Below are positions 1-6,119 of a stretch of DNA of 10,908 bases, one piece after another. The notes under the pieces are model-generated. The model did no database searches, was not told where the DNA came from, and worked only from the letters and a program-made list of their open reading frames with translations. Source of the stretch: Bacillota bacterium (lineage in GTDB: Bacteria > Bacillota_C > Negativicutes > Sporomusales > Sporomusaceae); contig JAEZQV010000177.1 of the NCBI GenBank assembly GCA_023441125.1, positions 1 through 10,908 on the forward strand. Direction: 5' to 3'. Positions within the stretch are counted from its first letter, which is position 1, and each line of letters starts with the position of its first letter. Position numbers and translations under genes: made by a program.

Positions 1-960
1 CCATGGGGTCTGACCCTCGACCACTTGCTGGCGCTGGAAATGGTTGACGCCAATGGTTGCATTCTCCACGCTAGCGCCGATCAACACGCCGACCTGTTCT
101 GGGCTTACCGTGGGAGCGGCGGCGGCAACTTTGGCATCTGTACTTCTTTCCTCTTCCAGACTCGCCGCATTAACACCGTCGGATTCGCTGAGATTAGCTG
201 GAACCTTGCTGCCCTGGAGCCGGTGTTACGGACCTGGCAAAACTATACCTGCTCCGGCACCGACGAACGGCTCACCCCCACTCTCTTTATAACTTCAGGC
301 CAAAAGCCTATGCAATCAAATTTTGCCGGTAATCAAGCGCCGGATTTTTTCCCGCTGGTCATGCAAGGGGTCTTTCTTGGCTCGGCGCGGGAACTGCACC
401 GGCTGCTTAAGCCTTTATTGCAAACTGGCTCGCCACAAAAAATAACTATCGAAGATCTACCCTGGCTAGAGGTAGTCAATCGGTTATCGGCATCCCAGCC
501 GACAACTCCTTCGCCTTTCAAAAGCACCGATTGCTTCATCTATAATCAACTGCCCGAGGCTGCCATCAGCACAATCCGAGACTTCATCAGCAAGCCGCCT
601 ACCTCCTCAGTTACCGTCCTGTTTCACGGATTGGGCGGCGCAATAGCCCATGTTCCCAGTCGCGCCACCGCGTATTTCCACCGGCATGCCAGGTCCAAGA
701 TTGCCCTTTGGGCCACCTGGGATACTCCGGCCGGGGCGCTGCCGGGCATCCGCTGGGAGGAAGATTTCCGTAAGGCGATGCACCCCTATACCCGCGGTGT
801 TTACGTCAATTCCCCCAATCTTGCCATCAAAAACTGGCCCCGCGTTTATTATGGCTGCAACTTTGAGAAACTCACCGTTGTTAAAGCCCGCTATGACCCG
901 GAAAACGTTTTCAACTTCCCCCAGAGCATTCCTCCCGCCACAGCCAAATGCTGGCTGTGA
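1..960 (+). CDS. FAD-linked oxidase, berberine-bridge (BBE) family, 5'-truncated
   Basis: The reading frame is open from base 1, so the true start and the N-terminal half of the FAD-binding domain lie outside the window; 319 residues are visible. The first part carries the end of a PCMH-type FAD-binding domain, including the pattern DLFWAYRGSGGGNFGI near residues 27-42, which is characteristic of berberine-bridge and hexose-oxidase-like enzymes. The C-terminus has the BBE signature: YYGCNFEKL, then a Lys/Arg-Tyr-Asp-Pro run (ARYDPENVFNFPQSI) that closes over the flavin. Such enzymes oxidise alcohols, sugars or alkaloid-like substrates with O2 or another acceptor; the substrate here cannot be told. 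Flavin attachment residues would be upstream and are not visible. No operon partner is visible downstream, where the next gene is convergent. The family call is firm; a physiological role is not assignable. Confidence 0.85.
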   Translation, partial: PWGLTLDHLLALEMVDANGCILHASADQHADLFWAYRGSGGGNFGICTSFLFQTRRINTVGFAEISWNLAALEPVLRTWQNYTCSGTDERLTPTLFITSGQKPMQSNFAGNQAPDFFPLVMQGVFLGSARELHRLLKPLLQTGSPQKITIEDLPWLEVVNRLSASQPTTPSPFKSTDCFIYNQLPEAAISTIRDFISKPPTSSVTVLFHGLGGAIAHVPSRATAYFHRHARSKIALWATWDTPAGALPGIRWEEDFRKAMHPYTRGVYVNSPNLAIKNWPRVYYGCNFEKLTVVKARYDPENVFNFPQSIPPATAKCWL

Positions 961-979
961 CTATAAAATATAATTAATA

Positions 980-1010
980 AAACAGTTCCCTTGTCCCCTG
1001 TATTTCCTGT
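980..1010. repeat. Degenerate copy of the CTGTCCCC/CCGTCCCC repeat
   Basis: This segment reads roughly AAACAGTTCCC-TTGTCCCC-TGTATTTCC. It resembles the segment at 4158-4193 and, more distantly, the two near-identical copies at 2161-2195 and 2346-2380. It sits just downstream of the FAD oxidase. Short motifs of this kind are scattered between genes in many Bacillota and are often compared to REP-like elements mobilised by Y1 transposases; that link is background knowledge and is not shown here. Confidence 0.4.
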
Positions 1011-1034
1011 GCGTTATAATAGCGCACCAAGCTA

Positions 1035-1081
1035 AACTAGAAGGAATCATGCATCGAACGCAAACATGATTCCTTCTAGTT
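1035..1081. terminator. Perfect 17-bp hairpin between convergent genes
   Basis: Bases 1035-1051 are exactly complementary to 1065-1081, with a 13-nt loop. It lies between the convergent FAD oxidase (ends 960) and the EamA exporter (ends 1132), which suits a bidirectional transcription stop. Neither side has a strong T-run right after the stem, so intrinsic termination would be weak. A smaller stem (GTGCG/CGCAC, 1009-1013 with 1023-1027) lies next to it. It could instead be a mobile-element remnant or an mRNA 3' stabiliser. Confidence 0.5.
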
Positions 1082-1131
1082 CGTCAATATACTGATTTTA
1101 TTTAACTAAAAACATTTACCATACCTATCGC

Positions 1132-2031
1132 TTACTTTTCACTGCTGTATGCATTTTGCGTAGTATCTTTGTCTGTGGATATTGTCCTGTCCTTACGCAA
1201 TTCCCCGATATATGTGGAACCCAATATAAAAATCCCGCCAATAATCTGCAGGATTGTTAACTTCTCGCCAACAATGATCACGCTGAATAAAATGCTGAAT
1301 AACGGCTCCAAGTAGCTGTAGGCCACCATTTCAACAGATTTCATATGTGCGGCGAGGGAAAAGAATAAGGTATAGGCCACACCGGTATGCACTATACCCA
1401 ATAAAATGGTATAAACAACCGCCCTAGCATCCAGATGTACAACCGTTAAAATACTTCCATCCAACACTACAAAGGGCAGCAAAACAAGCATTGCTGTAAC
1501 TATTTGCACAAATGTGGCCGTTTGATTATCCACCCTGCATGTAATGCTGCGATTAATAAGAATAATTGTTGCATACAGCATCCCGGCAACAGCACTAAGT
1601 GCCATCCCCATGTATCCGTACCCTGCTAACAAATTATTGCCGACAATCAATATGAGGCCCAGCAACGAAAAGAAAATCACAGTAATCTGCAGCTTGGAAA
1701 TGGTCTCTTTCAATATCAGTGGCGCAGCAATCATTACATAGACCGGACACATATTGTAGATAATAACGGCGGATGAAATACTCGTATGTTTAAACCCATA
1801 AAACAAGGTTAACCAGCCGAAACCCAGTAATGCACCGGAAACAAGATATGGCTTTAAAAGCGCCCACTCCACTTTATCTGCTTTTTGCAGTTTCATTACA
1901 CCCCAAAGGACCGGCAGTGCAATTAATGCCCGCAGAAAAGCCAGGTGTAAAGCGGACAAGGGAATAGATTTTGTAAATACCCCCAGACTCCCCCAAATAA
2001 TCATAACAAGTACTAATTTCATTCTGTTCAT
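1132..2031 (-). CDS. EamA-family (DMT superfamily) membrane transporter
   Basis: This protein of about 299 residues consists almost entirely of hydrophobic segments, consistent with about ten membrane helices in two EamA repeats. The first repeat opens with a typical pattern (MIIWGSLGVFTK, then FLRALIALPVL), and the second ends in YLEPLFSILFSVIIVGEKLT followed by IIGGIFILGS, matching the conserved end of EamA domains. The tail after the last helix is short, charged and hydrophilic. Family members are usually exporters of amino acids or other small metabolites; the substrate is not predictable. I chose ATG at 2029-2031 over the upstream GTG at 2037 because AAGGAG (2044-2039) then sits 7 nt from the start. 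An operator-like palindrome lies just upstream. A regulator remnant (AraC C-terminus) is encoded on the same strand further upstream. Confidence 0.85.
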   Translation of the reverse strand: MNRMKLVLVMIIWGSLGVFTKSIPLSALHLAFLRALIALPVLWGVMKLQKADKVEWALLKPYLVSGALLGFGWLTLFYGFKHTSISSAVIIYNMCPVYVMIAAPLILKETISKLQITVIFFSLLGLILIVGNNLLAGYGYMGMALSAVAGMLYATIILINRSITCRVDNQTATFVQIVTAMLVLLPFVVLDGSILTVVHLDARAVVYTILLGIVHTGVAYTLFFSLAAHMKSVEMVAYSYLEPLFSILFSVIIVGEKLTILQIIGGIFILGSTYIGELRKDRTISTDKDTTQNAYSSEK

Positions 2032-2047
2032 AGACACACTCCTTAAG

Positions 2048-2072
2048 TTTAGCTAACTCTAGATTAGCTAAA
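2048..2072. promoter_or_regulatory. Operator-like dyad, twice TTAGCTAA
   Basis: TTTAGCTAA (2048-2056) and TTAGCTAAA (2064-2072) form a 9-bp inverted repeat around a 7-nt spacer, and each half contains the self-complementary octamer TTAGCTAA. It begins 4 nt beyond the Shine-Dalgarno of the EamA exporter, so a bound protein would block transcription or overlap the promoter. The half-site resembles those of MarR-type repressors (TTAGC-like), but no MarR gene is in the window. No convincing -35/-10 pair could be assigned. The function is inferred from symmetry and position only. Confidence 0.45.
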
Positions 2073-2103
2073 TATTAAGGAGCTGTATTGTATAAAATTG
2101 GCG

Positions 2104-2160
2104 CTAGCCGCTTAATTGTTCTAGATATGCGCCTGGCGTAATGCCATACATTCGTTTTTT
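2104..2160 (-). pseudogene. C-terminal remnant of an AraC-family regulator
   Basis: Read on the minus strand, this stretch encodes KKRMYGITPGAYLEQLSG and then a TAG stop (2106-2104). This matches the very end of the second helix-turn-helix in AraC/XylS regulators, where F-K-x-x-x-G-x-T-P-x-x-Y is conserved. The rest of the gene is absent: directly upstream the sequence turns into the repeat at 2161-2195, so the coding frame is broken at that junction. The fragment lies beside the EamA exporter, which the intact regulator may once have controlled. The match is short but position-specific, so the family call is fairly good. Confidence 0.6.
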
Positions 2161-2195
2161 CGAGGAAACAAAAGAACCGTCCCCCCATATCCCTT
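2161..2195. repeat. 35-bp direct repeat, copy 1
   Basis: This copy matches 2346-2380 in the same orientation with two mismatches (positions 2162 and 2187). It carries the core AAAGAACCGTCCCCCC followed by TATCCCTT. It abuts the AraC remnant, and its first three bases replace the codon preceding the recognisable AraC sequence, so the repeat marks the break point of that gene. Confidence 0.85.
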
Positions 2196-2238
2196 CGAAA
2201 ACCTCCTATCGTAGTTATCCTACAACAGGAGGTTTTCG
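2196..2238. terminator. 12-bp inverted repeat with nested stem
   Basis: CGAAAACCTCCT (2196-2207) pairs perfectly with AGGAGGTTTTCG (2227-2238), and inside the loop GTAG (2211-2214) can pair with CTAC (2220-2223). The A4 and T4 tracts at the base of the stem make it symmetrical, so it could act as a weak terminator in either direction, for example for the HD-domain gene on the minus strand. Alternatively, the 3' arm contains a perfect AGGAGG placed 7 nt before an ATG (2240) that opens a 14-codon reading frame on +. In that case the hairpin would mask a ribosome binding site, as seen upstream of some transposase genes. Confidence 0.45.
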
Positions 2239-2345
2239 TATGCTAAACACTTTTATCAAGCAATTATTAATCTCGTTTTCCTGACACCTTTTGGCAAGTT
2301 GGTTCTTCTCGCAAACTCCTTTTCATCAGTTGGATCTGTTTTCAT

Positions 2346-2380
2346 CAAGGAAACAAAAGAACCGTCCCCCCGTATCCCTT
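2346..2380. repeat. 35-bp direct repeat, copy 2
   Basis: This is the second copy of the 2161-2195 repeat, in the same orientation. Its last two bases overlap the stop codon of the HD-domain gene (2379-2381). The two copies enclose a 152-nt segment (2196-2347) holding the inverted repeat and no recognisable complete gene. Confidence 0.85.
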
Positions 2381-2876
2381 AATCTTTCAAAAAACGGGCC
2401 AGAGCCATCGCTTTACCTGTCCCGGTTTTAAAGTTTTCTTCAATGTACTCGCTAAGCCTATCTTTAGCGTTTTTTATCTCCATGTATTCAAGATTAGCTA
2501 ATAGGTCCGCTTCCCACTGTATTTGAAAGTCAATCCCGTCAATTTTAGCAGGTGTATGGTGATGACCAACTATGAAACAAACTCGCTCAATAAACTCCGC
2601 GTTATAACCAATATTTTCCAATATGCGTCGTGCACTTTCAGGTCCTTCTTGTTCCTGATAGTTCGCTTCCATGGAACCATATTTTCGTTGTGCTTCCCTG
2701 GCGCCTATATCATGGAGAATGGCAACAATAGAAATTAGTTCTTTATCAGTTTCTTTGATGCCTTCGCCAGCCATAATAGTTTCCGCATTTTTAAGGACAG
2801 TCAGAGTGTGCTCTATTCCGTAGGGAATAGCTTTAAAAATATTTTTCATTGCCGCAATCACTTTATCCTTGGACAC
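2379..2876 (-). CDS. Small HD-domain phosphohydrolase-like protein
   Basis: This soluble protein of 165 residues is about the size of a stand-alone HD domain. The metal-binding set of the HD superfamily is visible: His23 (IEHTL), His55-Asp56 (AILHDIG), the histidines at 105-107 (GHHHTP) and Asp124 (WEADLL). HD proteins hydrolyse phosphate esters, often of nucleotides. The substrate here is unknown, and no partner domain such as RelA, GYP or a nuclease is fused. The start is GTG at 2876-2874, supported by AGGAGG at 2888-2883 with a 6-nt spacer. It is transcribed divergently from the DMT transporter at 3020. The end of the gene runs directly into a dispersed repeat, but ARFLKD reads like a natural C-terminus, so I do not see clear evidence of truncation. 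Confidence 0.8.
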   Translation of the reverse strand: MSKDKVIAAMKNIFKAIPYGIEHTLTVLKNAETIMAGEGIKETDKELISIVAILHDIGAREAQRKYGSMEANYQEQEGPESARRILENIGYNAEFIERVCFIVGHHHTPAKIDGIDFQIQWEADLLANLEYMEIKNAKDRLSEYIEENFKTGTGKAMALARFLKD

Positions 2877-2925
2877 TTCCTACCTCCTATAAAAACCTTC
2901 TATAATAAATACAAAAATATCTCGT

Positions 2926-2954
2926 TTTACAATTCAATATTCTATATTTAAAAT
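2926..2954 (+). promoter_or_regulatory. Sigma-A-type promoter for the DMT transporter
   Basis: TTTACA (2926-2931), a 17-nt AT-rich spacer and TAAAAT (2949-2954) each match the consensus hexamers at 5 of 6 positions. A start near 2961 would give a leader of about 60 nt before the TTG codon at 3020. On the opposite strand TTGTAA (2932-2927) and TATTAT (2907-2902) could drive the HD-domain gene, but their 19-nt spacing makes that weaker. If both are used, the two -35 boxes overlap. Confidence 0.45.
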
Positions 2955-3019
2955 TAACATAGCGATGAAAAATCATCAATACTGTCACTGTATTAATTGC
3001 CGAACAAGGAGGTGCTATT

Positions 3020-3880
3020 TTGACTGGCTTGGCTCTCTTGCTGCTTCTCGGTGCAGCCTTTTTTCATGCCTTCTGGAACTATATAGCCAAAAAAGCTTGT
3101 GGCGGCGCCGTTTTTGTCTGGCTGTTCAATGCGGTGGCAGCAGTAATTTATATTCCGGTCGTTATTGGCGCAATATGGCTTACAAAAGCTCAATTCGCCG
3201 GAGACTCCGTCTTTTTTATGCTGGGAAGCGCGCTTTTGCATATCGGGTACTTTGTGCTGCTAAATAAAGGCTATCGTGTCGGTGACCTTTCGCTGGTTTA
3301 TCCTTTGGCCCGCGGCTCGGGCCCCTTGCTCTCCACCCTTGCCGCAGTTTTCCTGCTGGGAGAACAGCCTTCCTTGCTTGCGCTAACGGGTACGGTGTTT
3401 ATCGCGGTTGGGGTCTTCCTGCTGTTGGGCAACCCGGCAAAGTATACGGAAACAAAAGCATCCCGGGCAATACTGTTTGCCATGTTAACCGGCTTTTTTA
3501 TTGCAGGCTATACCCTGTGGGATAAGTATGCCGTCAGTACCATGGCTGTTCCCCCCCTGCTGATGTATTGGGGCACCACCGTCGGCCAGGCCCTCTTGCT
3601 GCTCCCCTATGCCATGAAAAACCGTGAATCGGTAACGTATCAATGGCAAACAAACCGGTCGGCGGTTCTGGGGGTAGCGGTATTGTGTCCGTTATCCTAT
3701 ATTCTTGTTCTCACGGCCATGGTTTTTACGCCGGTAAGCTATGTGGCCTCCGCCAGAGAAGTAAGCATCTTAATCGGCGCAATAATAGGAGCGCAGTTTT
3801 TAGCTGAAGGTGACGCTTCGCTTCGGCTCGCGGCCGCTATAGTTATTTTGGCCGGGCTAACCTGCCTGGCGCTTGGCTGA
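3020..3880 (+). CDS. EamA-family (DMT superfamily) transporter
   Basis: The 286-residue protein has about ten predicted membrane helices in two EamA repeats. It opens with LALLLLLGAAFFHAFWNYIAKK; the His-Ala-x-Trp-Asn motif in the first helix is typical of one DMT subgroup. The first repeat ends with a Gly-Glu-Gln-Pro turn (FLLGEQPSLL), and the second ends with SAREVSILIGAIIGAQFLAEG, the usual EamA C-terminal pattern. It is not a close copy of the exporter at 1132-2031. The start is TTG at 3020-3022, supported by AAGGAGG (3006-3012) with a 7-nt spacer. A good promoter lies upstream and an intrinsic terminator lies at 4037-4075. The substrate is unknown. Confidence 0.85.
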   Translation: MTGLALLLLLGAAFFHAFWNYIAKKACGGAVFVWLFNAVAAVIYIPVVIGAIWLTKAQFAGDSVFFMLGSALLHIGYFVLLNKGYRVGDLSLVYPLARGSGPLLSTLAAVFLLGEQPSLLALTGTVFIAVGVFLLLGNPAKYTETKASRAILFAMLTGFFIAGYTLWDKYAVSTMAVPPLLMYWGTTVGQALLLLPYAMKNRESVTYQWQTNRSAVLGVAVLCPLSYILVLTAMVFTPVSYVASAREVSILIGAIIGAQFLAEGDASLRLAAAIVILAGLTCLALG

Positions 3881-3888
3881 CGTAGTAA

Positions 3889-4026
3889 CAAGAAAACCTT
3901 GAACTTGCCGATCCAGTACTGCAAAACTTTCTTTATTTCGCCTGGAAGAAGAAACGATACTTTTCTAAAGCAGCGCTTCATTTTCGCGAATACATTATTC
4001 AGAATGGTCCGGATGCGCTAAACTAG
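3889..4026 (+). pseudogene. Probable C-terminal remnant of a LysR-type regulator
   Basis: A 45-codon open stretch with no start codon begins right after a TAA at 3886-3888 and ends in TAG at 4024-4026. It contains the pattern KKKRYFSKAALHFREYI, which resembles the usual ending of LysR-type regulators (a charged residue, then Y-x-S-x-A-A, then F and a short helix). The helix-turn-helix domain and most of the effector domain are missing. It lies 8 nt beyond the DMT transporter and just before the terminator at 4037. A LysR gene paired with a DMT transporter is a common arrangement, so this may be what is left of that transporter's regulator. The match is by pattern only. Confidence 0.45.
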
Positions 4027-4036
4027 GCAAAAGAAG

Positions 4037-4075
4037 GCCCCAATCCCTACAAATACAAGGGTTGGGGCTATTTTT
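4037..4075 (+). terminator. Rho-independent terminator
   Basis: GCCCCAA (4037-4043) and CCCT (4045-4048) pair with AGGG (4058-4061) and TTGGGGC (4062-4068), leaving T4044 bulged and a 9-nt loop. The stem is followed by TATTTTT (4069-4075). The T-run is on the + strand, so it ends transcription of the DMT transporter and, formerly, of the regulator remnant. It does not serve the minus-strand operon whose last gene ends at 4208. Confidence 0.8.
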
Positions 4076-4157
4076 CGCCGTTACTCGTGTGATACTGTTC
4101 TCCGTGGTAAAAATATGGACCGTATGGCTATCGTTTTCGAATGAGTATAATCTTTTA

Positions 4158-4193
4158 AACACTCCCCTGTCCCCACGTTTCTTACGTTTCCTG
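4158..4193. repeat. Degenerate copy of the CTGTCCCC repeat
   Basis: This segment contains AAACACTCCCCTGTCCCC followed by two direct copies of ACGTTTC, then CTGCGTC. It resembles the copy at 980-1010 and sits about 15 nt beyond the end of the last operon gene. No terminator-quality hairpin for the minus strand was found between it and the stop codon at 4208. Confidence 0.4.
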
Positions 4194-4207
4194 CGTCTCT
4201 TCAGAAT

Positions 4208-4522
4208 TTATCGCACTAATTGGATAAAGAGCTCCATGACACCGCCGCAGGCCATTCCTTCATCACCGGCGACACTATTATACATAGTTATAGTACAGAC
4301 TGAAACCTTTCCTTCATCCATCGCCGACAATGCTCTTTTCTTGGCTTCTGCTTCGGCGCACCCTCCACCAATTGTTCCAACCACGCGCCCGTCAGGTGTA
4401 ACTAACATTTGACTGCCTATTTTGCGAGGTGTTGAGCCTTTTGTTGCAATAATAGTAACAAGTGCTGCTTTATTGCCGTTCATTACTAGCTGATGGATAA
4501 CTGGCAGCAGTTTAACATCCAT
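4208..4522 (-). CDS. Stand-alone XdhC/CoxI N-terminal domain protein
   Basis: These 104 residues match only the N-terminal domain of XdhC/CoxI proteins. Two diagnostic stretches are present: TKGSTPRKIGSQM (residues 27-39) and TIGGGCAEAE (50-59), whose cysteine (Cys55) is highly conserved. A further cysteine sits in GMACGGVMEL near the end. XdhC proteins bind molybdenum cofactor, help load it with a terminal sulfur or selenium ligand, and insert it into xanthine-dehydrogenase-type enzymes. The C-terminal NAD-binding-like domain is absent here and instead sits in the preceding gene, whose stop overlaps this start by 11 nt, implying translational coupling and matched amounts. The ATG at 4522-4520 has only a poor G-rich binding site, consistent with coupling. 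It is the last gene of the operon. Confidence 0.85.
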   Translation of the reverse strand: MDVKLLPVIHQLVMNGNKAALVTIIATKGSTPRKIGSQMLVTPDGRVVGTIGGGCAEAEAKKRALSAMDEGKVSVCTITMYNSVAGDEGMACGGVMELFIQLVR

Positions 4523-5300
4523 GCCTGATTCCCCCGGCTATGCTCATTGGTCCACCCGACCTGCCATAAAATACACCTACTACTTCGGCGGCAATGCTTA
4601 AGGCAACTTCGGCAGGAGTCTGAGCACCAATATTTAAACCAATAGGCGCATGCAGCCTGTTTAACATTTCTTCAGCTACCCCTTCTTCACTTAAAATTTC
4701 TAATGTTGCCTTAATGCGTGACTTACTGCCAATCATCCCTAAATAACCGGCTTTTGTCTTAATAGCAGCCCGTAAGCATTGCAAGTCATACTGATGACCA
4801 CGGGTAACAATTATTATCGCCGTGTGTTCATCTACCTGGGGACATAGCTCTGCAAGCGCCTGTTTAAAACTCGTAAGTACTACCCGTTCCGCTTGAGGAA
4901 AATTCTGCTCATTGGCAAAATCAGGCCGGTCATCTACCACTGTTATCTCATAATCAATCATTGCCAATGCATCAACAAGATACTTGCTAATATGGCCTGC
5001 TCCAAAGATCACCGCTTTATTTTTTGTTGCCGGCTGATCCCAAAATAGTTTATAGCCTTGTTTATCCTCGTAGGACAGATCAATCAGCGTAGGCTGCTTC
5101 CAGGTAAATTCTGCAATCTTCTGTATTACATACTGTGTAAACTGTTCGTCAATCAACACGCCTTCCACGCTGCCGTCCGAATAGAGCAACAGCATTTGTC
5201 CCTCATTGGCTGCTTTGCAGTCAGGACAGGTGAGTAGCGTAACAAGCGACACAGTGGTGCCGCTTTGGATTGCATTATATACTTGCGAAAACAGGTTCAT
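4512..5300 (-). CDS. xdhC: XdhC-family molybdenum hydroxylase maturation protein
   Basis: The protein of about 262 residues has two parts. Residues 1-90 look like a degenerate XdhC/CoxI domain that lacks the GGGC(A/V)E motif but carries a Cys-Pro-Asp-Cys pair (25-28). Residues 93-262 are the XdhC Rossmann domain: VIFGAGHISKYL (97-108), VVDDRPDF (121-128), IIVTRGHQYD, YLGMIGSKSR, and the terminal APIGLNIGAQTPAEVALSIAAE signature. Its role is handling and modifying molybdenum cofactor for a xanthine-dehydrogenase-family hydroxylase. I chose ATG 5300-5298 rather than 5330 because GGGAGG (5311-5306) lies 5 nt upstream. The gene still overlaps the end of the yqeB-like gene by 26 nt. The conserved cysteine motif missing here is supplied by the small downstream protein, so the two probably act as a pair. 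Confidence 0.88.
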   Translation of the reverse strand: MNLFSQVYNAIQSGTTVSLVTLLTCPDCKAANEGQMLLLYSDGSVEGVLIDEQFTQYVIQKIAEFTWKQPTLIDLSYEDKQGYKLFWDQPATKNKAVIFGAGHISKYLVDALAMIDYEITVVDDRPDFANEQNFPQAERVVLTSFKQALAELCPQVDEHTAIIIVTRGHQYDLQCLRAAIKTKAGYLGMIGSKSRIKATLEILSEEGVAEEMLNRLHAPIGLNIGAQTPAEVALSIAAEVVGVFYGRSGGPMSIAGGIRHGC

Positions 5301-6087
5301 TTTTTCCTCCCAACCAAAGCAAAGCTTCAAGCACGCCCCCGCCTACGGCCCTGGCTTTATCGGAAATACTAAAACAGTGTTCACGGCGGCACCGCGGATC
5401 AACATCGCCAACTTTCATTCCTTTATAGACGGTTAGCCCATTTTGTAAAATGCCGCGCAAAACCCCGGAGATTTCTGCTCTAACAGGTACATTATCCACG
5501 TAGGCAACAAGAGCATTCTGGCAGACAGTGTCGCCGATTTTCCGTTTTGCCTGAAATATCCCCTCGCCAGGAGCCTTAATCAGCCTTTCAGACGTAAAGC
5601 CGCCGATATTTCCCGGAATCCCTGTATTGGGTAACGCCGTGCCGTGGGTTATAATTCGTCCGAGTTCATGGCCGCGCATAGTTTCAACCACTGCATGGGC
5701 ATCCTGGCCGGCTGTAAAACCAGGGCCAACGCCAATTACAACACCGGCATCGGTAACGGCAGTCCCCATATTTCTCTTGGCTAAGATTGCATCAACAAGC
5801 GCCCACGGCTTAAGCAGGCGCACTAAGCTTCCCCTGGGATCCACAAGTACTGGAACTTTTCCCCAAGCCAGTAGTTGACTAATCTCCTCTTTTTTTGCTA
5901 ATGCCGCTTCAATGCCTTCGACGCAGGCGGCACCGGTATACACGGCTTCAGCAAAAGCTACTGTCCGCCTAATAACCGTTGGTTTATCTATTTCAGTAAT
6001 AACTACGTCAAATCCACTGCGGAAAAGTCTGTGCACAATTCCGGTGGCAATGTCTCCCCCGCCTTTAACAATCACTAATCTTCTCAT
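5275..6087 (-). CDS. yqeB: YqeB-family selenium-dependent molybdenum hydroxylase accessory protein
   Basis: The 270-residue protein starts with VIVKGGGDIATGIVHRL (a dinucleotide-binding-like glycine loop at 9-16) and continues with ITEIDKPTVIRRTVAFAEAVY and VLVDPRG. In the middle lies DAGVVIGVGPGFTAGQDAHAVVET, followed by RGHELGRII and PGNIGGFTSERL. Near the end is a biotinyl-lipoyl-like stretch with ISGVLRGIL and GMKVGDVDPR. This layout is that of the family annotated as EF2563/YqeB, which co-occurs with molybdenum hydroxylases carrying labile, non-selenocysteine selenium. Its exact reaction is not established. The start was placed at ATG 6087-6085, with AAGGGG (6100-6095) 7 nt upstream; this leaves 32 nt after the FAD-subunit gene. 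Its presence is the main hint that the hydroxylase served by this operon is a selenium enzyme. Confidence 0.87.
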   Translation of the reverse strand: MRRLVIVKGGGDIATGIVHRLFRSGFDVVITEIDKPTVIRRTVAFAEAVYTGAACVEGIEAALAKKEEISQLLAWGKVPVLVDPRGSLVRLLKPWALVDAILAKRNMGTAVTDAGVVIGVGPGFTAGQDAHAVVETMRGHELGRIITHGTALPNTGIPGNIGGFTSERLIKAPGEGIFQAKRKIGDTVCQNALVAYVDNVPVRAEISGVLRGILQNGLTVYKGMKVGDVDPRCRREHCFSISDKARAVGGGVLEALLWLGGKNEPVFASI

Positions 6088-6119
6088 TGGCTTGCCCCTT
6101 AGCTGCAGGCAAATTTTGC

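Noticed and set aside
1035..1081. Perfect 17-bp inverted repeat as an insertion-sequence end or riboswitch
   Set aside because: There is a single copy, no transposase gene or conserved aptamer pattern nearby, and its place between convergent genes is better explained as a termination or mRNA-end structure.
2240..2284. 14-codon ORF with a good Shine-Dalgarno as a genuine small gene
   Set aside because: Its binding site is inside a perfect hairpin and the peptide has no recognisable feature; kept only as a possible remnant or leader in the findings.
2161..2380. Pair of direct repeats as a CRISPR array
   Set aside because: Only two copies with a 150-nt spacer, no cas genes and repeat relatives dispersed elsewhere; spacing and context do not fit CRISPR.
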